From positions 25,618,001 to 25,682,000 of the forward strand of contig NC_084927.1 in the NCBI RefSeq assembly GCF_958298935.1: a DNA stretch of 64,000 nucleotides. Reading direction: 5' to 3'. The position numbers were made by a program, and so were the translations under genes. This DNA is from Phragmites australis. Taxonomy: Eukaryota > Streptophyta > Magnoliopsida > Poales > Poaceae. This document shows, piece by piece, positions 1-9,756 of this stretch (the stretch's first letter is position 1; every line of letters starts with the position of its first letter). Under the pieces are notes generated by a model. The model was not told the origin of the DNA. It ran no database searches and saw only the letters and a list, made by a program, of their open reading frames with translations.

Positions 1-368
1 AAAATACTTAGCCTATTCCTTCTACATTTTCATTAATTTCATTTCTAGATCAATTAGTGAGTAGCCTGTTGAAACCACTTCAAATTACTGACCTTATAGG
101 CTATAAGCAACACTGAATCATGATATGTTACAAGCGCTTAAATAGTTAAATTGTCAACTCATCCTCATGAAATTAGTGAACCTATGGGCTATAACATTGA
201 ATCAAGATGTGTCACAAGCATTGTCAACTCATTTTTGCGATGGCCAATTAATGAATGATAATTCATTTCATCACAATCTATACAACGGTGAAGATGTGTG
301 ATGAAACAAAAACGTACATTTATACACAAAAGTCAACCTTATGTGTACCTAATGGTGCTGTGGCACTT
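1..368. other. 3' flank of the GNAT gene
   Basis: AT-rich sequence downstream of the minus-strand acetyltransferase gene. It presumably holds that gene's 3' UTR. I see no other gene or clear repeat. Confidence 0.5.
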
Positions 369-1633
369 TTAGCTTGTCATGATATTATCATCGAAGTCTT
401 TGGTCGTAATTTCACTGCCAACAGATGCTTGCGGCAATTCCTTGCTCATCAAGTGCTTCCGCTTTTGAAGGCTCAACCAAACTAAAATGCTGTCAGTCTG
501 GACAATATTATATCCAGCTTTCCTGTACATGTTGAACGGGACTTGATCGATTATTCTACAATGAAGATATATGCGTCTTTTGGCATCCATCTTGATAACT
601 AGATCCTCGCACGCCTTAAGAAGTTGCTTTCCAATTCCTCTCCTATTGGGGGGAAAATAAAGAAGGCAGAATTTAGAAAAGCACTACAATCGAGATATTT
701 CCCTTTTCAAACATAACATAGATGAACAAACTACTCGATATGGCACTGAACCAACAGATTATGTGACTGATCCATTATCTAAACAAACAATGTCATGCAC
801 TGATAGTTTGTGATATAGAAAGTTTCTTCCAGATGCATCTACTGCACATGTGACAAGATGGTTTCTTCAAACTTTCTGCAATCAAGCCTGTTAACCCAAC
901 ATCTATCTTCGTCCCCAAATTCAGTTTCTACAACGAATAGGCAAAATGATCGTTCGACCAGGAGCAGTATCCACGATTACCTCCTCAATGACGTCTTCAC
1001 AGTCATATTGCAGATGTACGGGAACTCGAGCGGCGGGGTGGGCGTGGGCGGGGCCCCGGGCGCGCCCACCGCGTCAAACGACACCTCCGCCGTGCACGCC
1101 ATCTCCCCCTCATCGCCGCCCTCCGCCTCCCCTTCCCCCTCTCCGTCCCCGTCCTCCTCCGTGGCGGCGGCATCGGCGGGGCGGTAGAACCCCACAAGCA
1201 CCGCAGCGTGGGGCGCGAGTCCGCGGCGCTCGTGGAGGTACCTGCGGATGACGAACGTGAGGAGCTGGGCGTACCGCTGGGCCGGGGCCCACCGGACGGT
1301 CTCGGAGAAGGAGGAGGCGAGGAGGCGGACGAGCGCCTCGGCCATGGCGTCGTCGTCGGGGGTGAGCGCCCGCACGGTGAGGCTTCCGTGCGGGAATGAG
1401 TGCTCATAGCGGAACGCCGCTAGCTCGTCGAGCTGTGAGAGCGCACGCGGCGAGAGGAAGACGCCCCCTCCGCCGCCGCCGGGGCCGCCGCCCGGGGAGG
1501 CGGAGGCGGCGGCGGGAGGGGCGAGGCGGAGGTGGCGCGGCGAGGGGCAGGGGGAGAAGAGGAGGTGGGGGTGCCTGGAGACGGCGGGGGTCAGCGAGAG
1601 GAGGGCAGGCGACGCGGCCATGGGAGACGCCAC
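369..1633 (-). CDS. Plastid-type GNAT-family N-acetyltransferase, two exons
   Basis: Exons on the minus strand are 1633-981 and 642-369, joined across a 338-bp intron with GT (980-979) and AG (644-643). The join keeps frame and gives 308 residues. The first ~50 residues are rich in Ser, Ala, Pro and Arg with few acids, like a chloroplast transit peptide. The acetyl-CoA-binding loop is created at the splice junction: RRRGIGKQLL, matching the GNAT motif (R/Q)xxGx(G/A). The C-terminal part has the usual VPFNMYRKAGY segment around residue 252. A Glu/Gly-rich acidic run lies at about residues 150-175 inside the domain. Family knowledge: plastid GNATs acetylate protein N-termini or lysines using acetyl-CoA; the substrate here is unknown. 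The start is the first ATG of a very GC-rich exon. GNAT membership is firm; plastid location is inference. Confidence 0.88.
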
Positions 1634-2885
1634 CGCGGAGCGGGAGGGGGAAAGCCAGGAACGCCAGAGGCGGATTTTCTTCTATTTGTTTATATTTTTT
1701 CGAACGGGCTTACGTGGATAGACATAGACGTCAGCTGTGCGTGACCTCGAATTCGTTTCCAAGCCGCGGCTCCAGGCTCGCTGCGTGTCCTGCCTCGTGC
1801 GGTCATGCTCATGCAGTCATGCTGCTCTCTTCTGCTTAACAGAGCGCACCTCGTTTCGTTTCTTTTCTCGGAACCTTTCCTCTTGAACAGAAACAGTCTG
1901 ATGCGGATACGCGTGGCATTGTCCGGATTTATGCGGCAATAGCCTACTCTTCATTCTCTGTCGCGACTCTTGACTGAAGGTATGTCTTTGCACCTCCTGG
2001 CTTGACAATTTTTCAAGAATTGCATGCAACGGTGACATGATGAGGACTGTGACTTTGGATGTTTATCTAGTTTATTGCATTATCTTTTCAAATGCAATGA
2101 AATGCTATTACATATGCTTTGTATTTATGGAGGTGTGAAGGGTAAAGTGATCATTGTACTCTAGTCTAGAGTTTAGAGTTATGTCTTATGTCTTATACCA
2201 CGTATATGTCCTATTAGAGCTGTTCAATATAACTGACTTATCATATACTCCTTTCCATCTAACACCCAACTTACTCAAGACCGACGCAGGTGATCCCTGC
2301 TCAGTAACAACCGTCAAGAGCTCTTTCTGGTGATTGTCTGACGATTTTATCGGGTGATGACCAAATGGAGGAGGGGCAAACTCCACAAGGGGATGATGAC
2401 ATTGTCCGCTGAAGTCTCCAAATCTCTACTCTATTGTGACTTGTCGTCCATCTTTATCTGTTGAACTGGTTATGGTTATGTTGGTTTTTATTCGGTCCTT
2501 GTATGTAGGGGTGTCAAAACTTGTTCTTGTTAGCCGCATCGTTTTGGTCTGCTTCATCGTCATTCAGCGCTCTGGTCTCGTTTCTATGCTGAAGTAAGAA
2601 TTGCTTGTAAGACTTGATTCCGTTATTTTGTAATGAAAATGGGGTTTCTCCGTATTAACAAGAAACAAACTGATCGATGGTGTTCAGAGTTCGGACTGCC
2701 TACTTGCACCAATAATTTATCCACCTCCAGCAACGAATGAATTTGCGTCAACAACCTTTTGCTGCACAAATAACTGCAGGCCTGAATTGCTTGAATACGG
2801 CATTGCAGTTGGTTGGCACAGAGTGTTGATTCTGTCTGCCTCATCTCGGTTCTCCAATGGCAATGCACCCTGGTCGATCAGGGGG
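1634..2885. other. Upstream region of the GNAT gene
   Basis: This stretch precedes the minus-strand GNAT start, so its left part should be promoter and 5' UTR of that gene. GC falls sharply beyond about 1850. No convincing ORF, RNA gene or repeat was recognised. Confidence 0.4.
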
Positions 2886-3186
2886 TAAGATCATCTCCAA
2901 CTATATTCTCTTTATTTCGTTCCCTTTTCGATTTCCTTCCCTGTTCTCATTCCCTTTATTTTCTCTCATCTCCAACAGCTTCCCTTCGAGAAAAATCGCG
3001 AAGGAAAAGGAGAGAGAATCCCGTCCTGAAGGGAATGACCCTGGGAATCCTGTCGTGAAGGAAACTATCGGTGGCATGGGAATCAGTGGTCCCCGAGTCC
3101 CGAGGCCAGGACAACAGAGTGTCACGTGGCACCCTCCCTCAAGGATCATCTCCCCGAGATCCGAGAAGACCAAATCCCGAGAGAGG

Positions 3187-3520
3187 GTGCTCGGGGCCAT
3201 GCATAGTGATCCCCGAGCACTCGAGTTCCCTGATGACCCGAGAAGACCAAGTCATGGGAAAGGGTGCTCGGAGCCATGCACAATGGTCCCCGAGTTCCCC
3301 GATGACCCGAGAAGGCTAAGTTTCAGGAGAGGGTGCTCGGGGCCATGAACAGTAGTCCCCGAGCACCCAAGTTCCCCGAGGACCCAAGCAGTCAAGTTCC
3401 GGGAGAGGGTGCTCGGGGCCGTGAACAATGGTCCCCGAGCACCCGAGTTCCCCGAGAACCAAGAAAGGGCATATCCGGGAGAGAGTGCTCGGGGCTGCGA
3501 ACAGTAGTCCCCGAGCACTC
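3187..3520 (+). repeat. Tandem 69-77 bp units inside the solo LTR
   Basis: The core GTGCTCGGGGCC, or a one-base variant, recurs at about 3187, 3264, 3333, 3409 and 3485. Each is followed by a variant of GTCCCCGAGCAC. Core and follower are near inverted complements, so each unit could fold. The same units occur in opposite orientation at about 22330-22600 in the second family member. Confidence 0.85.
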
Positions 3521-4020
3521 ACAGTTCCTCGAGGGCCTGAGAAGTCCTTCGCCGGTGGTCCTCACAAGGGCTCGGCGGTGAGGTGTCAATTGGTGAGAGG
3601 CCCGATGCTGCATTTAAGAAGGCGCGTGGCCTGTCACTTCCAACCACTCCCCCCATGCTTGCTGTCAGTCCCTGCCACGGTCTGACAGGGAGGCGTGGAG
3701 ACATTTAATGCGTGGGTCACATCGTGCGTCATCCGGCGCGCCTCAGGATAATATCGCAGGGCTCGAGGCGCAACGCCTGCCGCCCTGCTGTGTCAGATTC
3801 ATTCTGACCAGGAGAGCACGCGGGGCTGCTCGGTGGTTGCCCAGCAGGCCCTCCCCGCTGCACTCGCTGAAAAGAGGAATGATGACGAAGAAGACCGGAT
3901 GGGGGCGCGTTTTCAACTCTCCCCGTCACCTCAAGCTGCAGCCCATGATGGTTGCTTTCCATTTATGGCGCCTTGGAACTTGCGCCAAGCCTTTCTGGGC
4001 ACGCCACCCGCCCCAACTGG

Positions 4021-4028
4021 TATAAAAG
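4021..4028 (+). promoter_or_regulatory. TATA box of the solo LTR
   Basis: TATAAAAG lies about 400 bp before the LTR 3' end, a position consistent with the U3/R boundary of an LTR promoter. Activity is not shown. Confidence 0.5.
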
Positions 4029-4524
4029 AGGGGCGGGCTCCCCGGAGAAGAGGACGAATTTTTAGAACACATCGACGGAGCTCTGAAAACACCGGAACAC
4101 GTCAGACGAACTCGGACGACGGCGACGGAAGAAGCACGAAGCTCTAGACTTAGACAAACATTCTTGTAACATAGCAGATCCTCAAAGAGACATTCTCAGA
4201 GCATTTGTAGCATACACACAGGAGTAGGGTGTTACGCTCAGTGCGGCTCGAACCTGTTTAAAAATCCCCTGAGTATTTACTTCCACCTGCATTCGATCAT
4301 CCACTCCACCTGCATCTCATTTACTCCTATTTATTTCACGTACGAGGCGGACTCAGAATCATCCCCCCGGTCGAATCTCAAAGGGGGTCCCTCCGGATCC
4401 CCACTTGAGGAGTTCACCCTCCGACAAGAACCGTGAAGTGAAACCGTTGGAGCGCTGAAGGGAACGAAAATCCCTTCACGACGGGGAATATCGTCCCCGA
4501 AAGGAAACCGTTGGACGTAGCCTA

Positions 4525-5620
4525 AGTAGCCACCAGTCGTCTACTTTTGCAGCTCCTCCTGCCACCCTAATGAGAACTTACGAAAACTGATGCTAATCCA
4601 ATCAATCAAAGTGGACCCCTGCTGCCAATTGCAAACCACAAACGAGACTGTCCTCGTCTACTTTGTCAGATCAAGTATTCTAGTATTATTCCACCTTGTA
4701 CAATCAGTCTCACAAAGAGCACGACGCATGTTATAGCAACGCTAACCAAGTTGTTATCCCACTCCATATGGCTAGATATGGCGATTCAGCTAAAAAACGG
4801 CTCCAACCGGCTCCCTACTCCCCTTTGCTACTTTTTTTGCTCCCTATTTACTCCCCGTGCTCGTCACTTCCATCGGACAGAAAAGAAGCTCGCCATCTCC
4901 TTCGCACGTGCGATTCCCTCCAAATCCGAGCAAGAGCGCCACTTCACGCCATCTTCCTGCGCCCACTGCCGCAGCCGTAGCCGCACACCCTACGCGCTCG
5001 CCCCATGTCGCGCTAGATCTGGAGCGGAGGGGGGACGGGAGCTCGAGGTGGCGGTACCCACTCTGCCGCCGCCCTTGCCTCGGCTGTCGCCGCTTGGGAG
5101 GACGAGGGGGAGTGGAAGAGGGAGGATGTGGATATTTATCGACAGTGAAGAAAAGGTGGGCGGACGGGGAGTGGAAGAGAGAGAGGAGGCGGAGCGATGG
5201 ATGGAGAGCGAGAGATGGTGGTTGGATCGGGTGGAGGGATTTAGGCGGAGAAAAATAAAATATAGGTAAGTAGGATATAAAAAATAAGATTAAAAAAGTT
5301 GATTGGAGCGTGTAAAAAATAGAGAAGAAATATTTTAAAGGACTCTCTATATAAAGATATAAAAAATAAGATTTAAAAAATCAGCTAAAAATGCTCCTAA
5401 CATCATCGATCACCGTTTACCATTGCAGGCGACATGTTCGTTAGTACCACCTCACCTGCATGTAGGGTTGATCTGGTGCACCGACGCTAGCTATAAATTC
5501 GAGGCTGAATAAGGTAGTTGGATCTTCCCCAAAATCCTTCAATGGTCTGCTTCAGTAGCTAGTACGAGAGCTACTCCTCTGACAAACACTAAACAGAGCA
5601 GATCGCCAGCTCGCTGCCTG
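4525..5620. other. Intergenic region before the MLP-like gene
   Basis: A mix of AT-rich sequence and a GC-rich, then purine-rich, patch (about 4850-5260). The ORFs there show no recognisable domain. It may be a degenerate element, because AGCTAAAAA..GCTCC words occur near 4788 and 5386, but termini could not be matched. Confidence 0.35.
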
Positions 5621-5624
5621 GCTC

Positions 5625-5632
5625 TATATAAA
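5625..5632 (+). promoter_or_regulatory. TATA box of the MLP-like gene
   Basis: TATATAAA sits 80 bp upstream of the ATG at 5712, a normal spacing for a plant promoter with a short 5' UTR. Confidence 0.7.
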
Positions 5633-5711
5633 GGTCTCTCGCCATGGCCAGACCACAAACACATCAGCATCTACAGAAATTATAAGCAGTTAGAGCTTAG
5701 TGATTGATTAG

Positions 5712-6247
5712 ATGGCGTCCAAGTCTGAGCTGGTGGTGGAGGTGAAGTCCCCGGCGGACAAGATGTGGGCGGCGCTGCGGGACTCGACGGAGCTGTTCCC
5801 CAAGATCTTCCCCGAGCAGTACAAGAGCATCGAGACCGTCGAGGGCGACGGCAAGTCCGCCGGCACCGTCCGCCTCCTCAAGTACACCGAGGGTACGTAC
5901 TGCGCTTACGCACGGTCGATGCAGATAAAAAAGAACACGATGGGAACGACGACGGTGCTGTTGCAGGGGTGCCGATGCTGACGTTCGCCAAGGAGAAGGT
6001 GGAGCTGGCGGACGACGAGAACAAGGTGGTGTCCTACAGCGTGGTGGACGGCGAGCTCGTCAACTTGTACAAGAACTTCAAGGTGACGCTGAAGGTAAGC
6101 CCCGCCAAGGACGCCGAGGCCGGCGCCGTCGTCAACTGGGCCGTGGTGTTCGACAAGGCCAGCGAGCAGGTGCCCGACCCGGACGCCATCAAGGAGACCG
6201 CCGCCAAGACATTCCACGACCTCGACGACTACCTCCTCAAGAACTAG
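5712..6247 (+). CDS. Major latex protein-like / Bet v 1 family protein, two exons
   Basis: Exons are 5712-5892 and 5967-6247, with a 74-bp GT-AG intron in phase 1 within the Gly codon after KYTE. The intron position is the one conserved in Bet v 1/PR-10/MLP genes. The protein is 153 residues, the usual family length. It shows the family fold order: N-terminal strand (SELVVEVKSPADKMW), the Gly-rich loop EGDGKSAGTVR around residues 44-54, central strands, and a C-terminal amphipathic helix (ETAAKTFHDLDDYLLKN). Family knowledge: small cytosolic proteins with a cavity that binds hydrophobic ligands, often stress or hormone responsive. The ligand here cannot be read. Reading through the intron gives only an 89-residue shadow ORF. 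Confidence 0.9.
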
Positions 6248-7426
6248 GCGCGCGGATCCGATCCATCGACGCACTAGTCTACAGCTGCTCACTAGTGCTC
6301 TAGCTTCGCCGTTGTTGTGAGTGTTGGTTCGCTAGCTTACCGTGGATCGTGTCCGTGTCTCTGGCGCATGCAGTGGCATTGTTACCGTCCGGTCGGTTGA
6401 TGTTGCTACGGAGATCATGCGTGCGTCTGCCTACTTTGGTGTTACGACCTACGAACGAATGAATAAGAAGTTCCCAGTGTCATGGCCTCGTCCTGTCTTT
6501 GGCACTCCCTGTGATCGGATCCTGACACGCAATTACATAAATGTGTACAGGTTGAGAGATGACTGCAGTAGTGTGAATCGAAGTCAGTAAAGACTTATTT
6601 GATAGAGCTTCGGTCTAAGAATTTGTAAAGCTAGATATTTCTAACTTTAAAAATTTATAGAGCTTATAGATATATCGAAAGTGATGAAAATGAAAAACGG
6701 TACAAGAACCATACTGTCCTACCACCATTTTCCCCCTTTTCTCAATTGCTTTCGTTTTTCCAGTTCTTATGCATGAACGGGATGGTGACATTCGAAAACA
6801 GTTGAGGTCTGCCTGTTTTCTTGAACCCCGTTTTTATTCCGATCCGGAGTTCGAACAGACCCGGAGTTCAAACAGGCTCAGTCTCTACCTCTCGCGGTCT
6901 TGCCTTTTCTCACCCTTTTTTTCTTCTTCGTAAAATCCGAGCTGCATTGCTTCCCAATCCCACCCCGTGACCACCGCGCGCTCGCCTCCCTCCGTTGTGC
7001 TCCTCGCTGCCGCGCATCACACCGTGGCCTCCGTGCACATGCGCCCCCCTCGTTGGAGTTGGAAGGTAAAAAGAAAAATCGAGTAAATCGCCATTTTATT
7101 TCAGTTCAAAGTTCCTTCTGAGTGATAGTATGGATTTCGAGTTGTTTTTTAATTGAAATTTCGAGCTGAAAGTTTGGTGCATCGTTTGGATCAACTCAAA
7201 TGTGCCATCGTCCAACCCCAGGTTTGGGACCAGAAAATAGATTTCTGGTCTGGCTGGAAGTTGAGGTGCTGGCATTTGCGAGGGGGCAGCTCCATCTCTA
7301 TTTTCTTGGGCTCTCGGATTAGTCTTTCACCCATTCAACTCCTCAGTGACGTGGTGCATCTTGCTGAAGAAGCACTGAATCCCGGTGCTACATGTCGTCA
7401 CTTGAGGTCTTCATGGATGCAAGTGA
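6248..7426. other. 3' region of the MLP-like gene and intergenic sequence
   Basis: The first ~350 bp probably include the 3' UTR. Beyond that I see AT-rich sequence and pyrimidine-rich short ORFs (about 6900-7120 and 7150-7430) with no domain, splice pattern or codon bias that would support a gene. Confidence 0.35.
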
Positions 7427-7429
7427 TTA

Positions 7430-7686
7430 GATCATCTCCAATTATATTCTTTTAATTTTGTTCTCTTCTTGATTTCTTTTATTTTTTTTATTTTCTCTTA
7501 TCTTCAACAACTTCTTTTCAAAAGGATTTGTGAAAAGAATAGGGAGAGAATTCCATTCTGAAGTGAATAATCTTAGGAATCTCTTCATAACAGGAATCGT
7601 GAAAGAAAACCGCTGAAACGCTGAAAAGAACGAAAATCCTTTCGTGAAAAGATTTTGATCCCTAACGAGAATCCTTAAAGATGATC
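7430..7686. mobile_element. Intact Tourist/PIF-Harbinger-like MITE
   Basis: 257 bp, starting GATCATCTCCAA and ending TAAAGATGATC, flanked by TTA at 7427-7429 and 7687-7689. It is the uninterrupted relative of the split copy at 2889-4521. It has no coding capacity, as expected. Confidence 0.8.
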
Positions 7687-7689
7687 TTA

Positions 7690-8244
7690 GCTCCATTAGG
7701 ATTTAGGAACTTGTCTTTGTCTCTCTCGATGATTTGTTGTCCTGCTCAATTATGAGTTGAGATAAACGAGAAAATGCCAATGGGAGGAAACAGTATGTAT
7801 GACTTGCAGTCTTGCACGGCTACACCATCTAGTCTGAAACAACATCTAACAAGTCTAGGCCAAAAAAAAAAAAAACATCTAGCAAGTCTGTGGCTGTCCA
7901 AAGATAACACTAAAACACCTTCTGGGCGGTTGGTTGTTTCTTAAACAAGATCATGCCAGATTTTACAAGCCTTTATATGTATTTGTGTTTCAATTTGGAG
8001 AATGAAACTCTACCTTTTTTTTTCTCGAACGCGGAAACTCTGTATCTTGTTACTTAAAAATCGATGTTTGATGGAACTAAGCACTACTGGTGCCTATTTT
8101 GTGAGTTGTGATAAATATCATGCTTATTGTGACTAATGATATTAGCATACTCTGTTTTCCTACAGAAATGCGTTAGATAATCCATTGGAGGTTTTTTTTT
8201 TAATAATTGATGTAGCTTTCTTATGCTAGTGTGCACATCCAAAA
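7690..8244. other. Intergenic sequence left of the Sirevirus-like element
   Basis: AT-rich, with an A14 run near 7864-7877 and no recognised feature. The retroelement's missing LTR start would be expected near the right end of this stretch. Confidence 0.35.
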
Positions 8245-9385
8245 ATTAAGTCAATACATCGGATAGTCCAGTGTTAAGGAAATACGCCGGAATGTTTTTA
8301 GAAGATGTGAATTTTCTAAAGAAGATGAAGTACAACGTGTCGGATGAACCGACGTATTTTTAAAGGCTTCTTGCAAAGAAGGTTTCTTAGATGATTTTTC
8401 GTGATTATATGTGTCGGATGGTTTGGCATGTGAACCGGAGGCTTCGCCAGAGTATTTTAGAACTGTAATGGCTAGTGACAGTTGGCACTGGCAGTGTTTG
8501 AAAAAGATACATGCCGGATGATCTAGTTTGTATGAGCCGGTGTACGCTGGGCCTTCTGGTGTTCACAGAAAAAAATGATGGTTAGCCAACGGTTAGATTT
8601 AGACATCTAACCTATAAATATCCTCTCACTCGGTCTCACATTGATCTCTTGTAACCCAGAGAAGCCTATACATTGTGTGTGTCATCAAGAAGCAAGAGAG
8701 AACACTTGAGTGATTTGCGAAGTTCCTAATTGAAAGATTAAGAATATCATTAGTGCTTAGAGAGTAGCAAGTGTGTATATAGCTGTAGTTTAGGCTTGAT
8801 CTTGGTCAAGTGAAACTATTGATTTGTTACTCTTAGTGGTTGATAACATCTAGTCGGTGTTTGGTGATTAGATATGTCTCGGTGAGTTCTTAGAGTTCTT
8901 GTGGAAGCTCCGAGAAGAATGATGTACTTAGCTTGATATCCGTCAATCTGTAGATAGACAAGTGACAATCATGAGTGAGCACATGAGTCTTAGTGACTCA
9001 AAGGGGAGCGATATCTATGGTGGATGCTCTAATAAGGACTATGAGGAGTGTCAACTCCTCGATATCTCGGAAAAAATCGTTGTACTCTTGTCCATCTCTT
9101 TATTTTTCTCATATTTACTTTGAGCATTTACCTTTTTGTAAGCTTTTAATTTCATAATTTGCTTAGTGTTTGTGCTATCATAGTTGCTTTGCTCCAGCTT
9201 GTTAGCGTAGTTGTATTATATTTTATCTAGGATAATATTGCTACTTGTTTAGTTATCTTGCTCTAGCTTGTTAGCGTAGTTACATTATATTTTATTTAGG
9301 ATAAGATTGCTACTTGTTCTAGTACTCAGTAGAAGCAGTTTTAATTAGAGCCTCATTCATCATCTTGGGTTATTCGATCATTTCA
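8245..9385 (+). repeat. 5' LTR, missing its first ~490 bp
   Basis: Aligns with the 3' LTR from about 26440 onward, with shared stretches such as TTTTTAGAAGATGTGA and AGAAGATGAAGTACAACGTG. Homology is not clear left of about 8245. It ends CATTTCA just before the primer-binding site. A ~78-bp segment (TTGTTAGCGTAGTT..ATTATATTTTAT..) is tandemly duplicated at about 9190-9330. Confidence 0.75.
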
Positions 9386-9387
9386 AT

Positions 9388-9433
9388 TGATATCAGAGTC
9401 TAGTGCTCTTTGGTATCAGAGCATAGTGCTCTT
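9388..9433 (+). other. Duplicated primer-binding site region
   Basis: Two consecutive 23-bp units begin TGATATCAGAGT (9388) and TGGTATCAGAGC (9411), each followed by NTAGTGCTCTT. TGGTATCAGAGC is complementary to the 3' end of initiator tRNA-Met, the usual Copia primer. The second unit keeps the canonical form. Confidence 0.8.
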
Positions 9434-9756
9434 GATAGACTTAACATCCTTGAGAAAATAACGCTCGGAAATGGCGGTAGCGTGACAAGGTTCGAGGGAA
9501 GGAACTTTGTCTATTGAAAAGTTCGCATGTCGAGCAATCTCGAGGCTTTTTCCCTAAAGTTTGGCTAGCCATCGCTATTGGTTTGATCAACTTTTTACTG
9601 AACAAGTTAGATAGAATGCTAAGGCTAAAAATATTATATTTGAGAGAATTAGTGAAGATATTTTCTCTAAAGTAAGGAGCAAGGAACTCGCTCATGATAT
9701 TTAGATCGCTCTTTGTGAAATTCATGAGGTTTCTAAGAGAATTCGTGAGGAAAGAT

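Larger units (their letters stand above)
3066..4426 (+). mobile_element. Solo LTR, family shared with 18284-22682
   Basis: About 1361 bp. It begins TATCGGTGGCATGGG (terminal TG decayed) and ends CACCCTCCGACA. The reverse complement of the copy at 18284-22682 aligns along the whole length and defines both ends. A TATA box lies at 4021, and ~70-77 bp G-rich tandem units lie in the first third. Flanks GAAAC and AGAAC may be a decayed 5-bp duplication. No internal domain is present, so this is an LTR-LTR recombination product. Probably Gypsy, but no coding region is available to prove it. Confidence 0.8.
2889..4521. mobile_element. Tourist/PIF-Harbinger-like MITE split by a solo LTR
   Basis: The left end starts GATCATCTCCAAC after a TAA at 2886-2888. 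The right end is GTTGGACGTAGCC followed by TAA at 4522-4524. Internal sequence matches the intact MITE at 7430-7686, including the CGCTGAA..GGGAACGAAAATCC block at about 4452-4472. Without the inserted LTR the MITE is about 270 bp. TAA/TTA target duplications are the PIF/Harbinger signature. Confidence 0.75.

Noticed and set aside
721..850. Possible Copia RNase H trace in the GNAT intron (YVTDPLSKQ-like reading)
   Set aside because: Only a few residues resemble the family and no flanking retroelement sequence supports it.
858..1839. Several long plus-strand ORFs opposite the GNAT exon
   Set aside because: They are shadows of a very GC-rich exon. The minus-strand frame has the GNAT motif and a correct splice junction, while the others are Pro/Arg/Gly-rich without domains.
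3187..3520. CRISPR-like regularly spaced repeats
   Set aside because: The units are degenerate tandem repeats of a plant LTR, without unique spacers or cas genes, in a eukaryotic genome.
4776..5400. Possible MITE or gene-fragment-carrying element before the MLP-like gene
   Set aside because: AGCTAAAAA..GCTCC words occur near both ends, but I could not match inverted termini or a target duplication.
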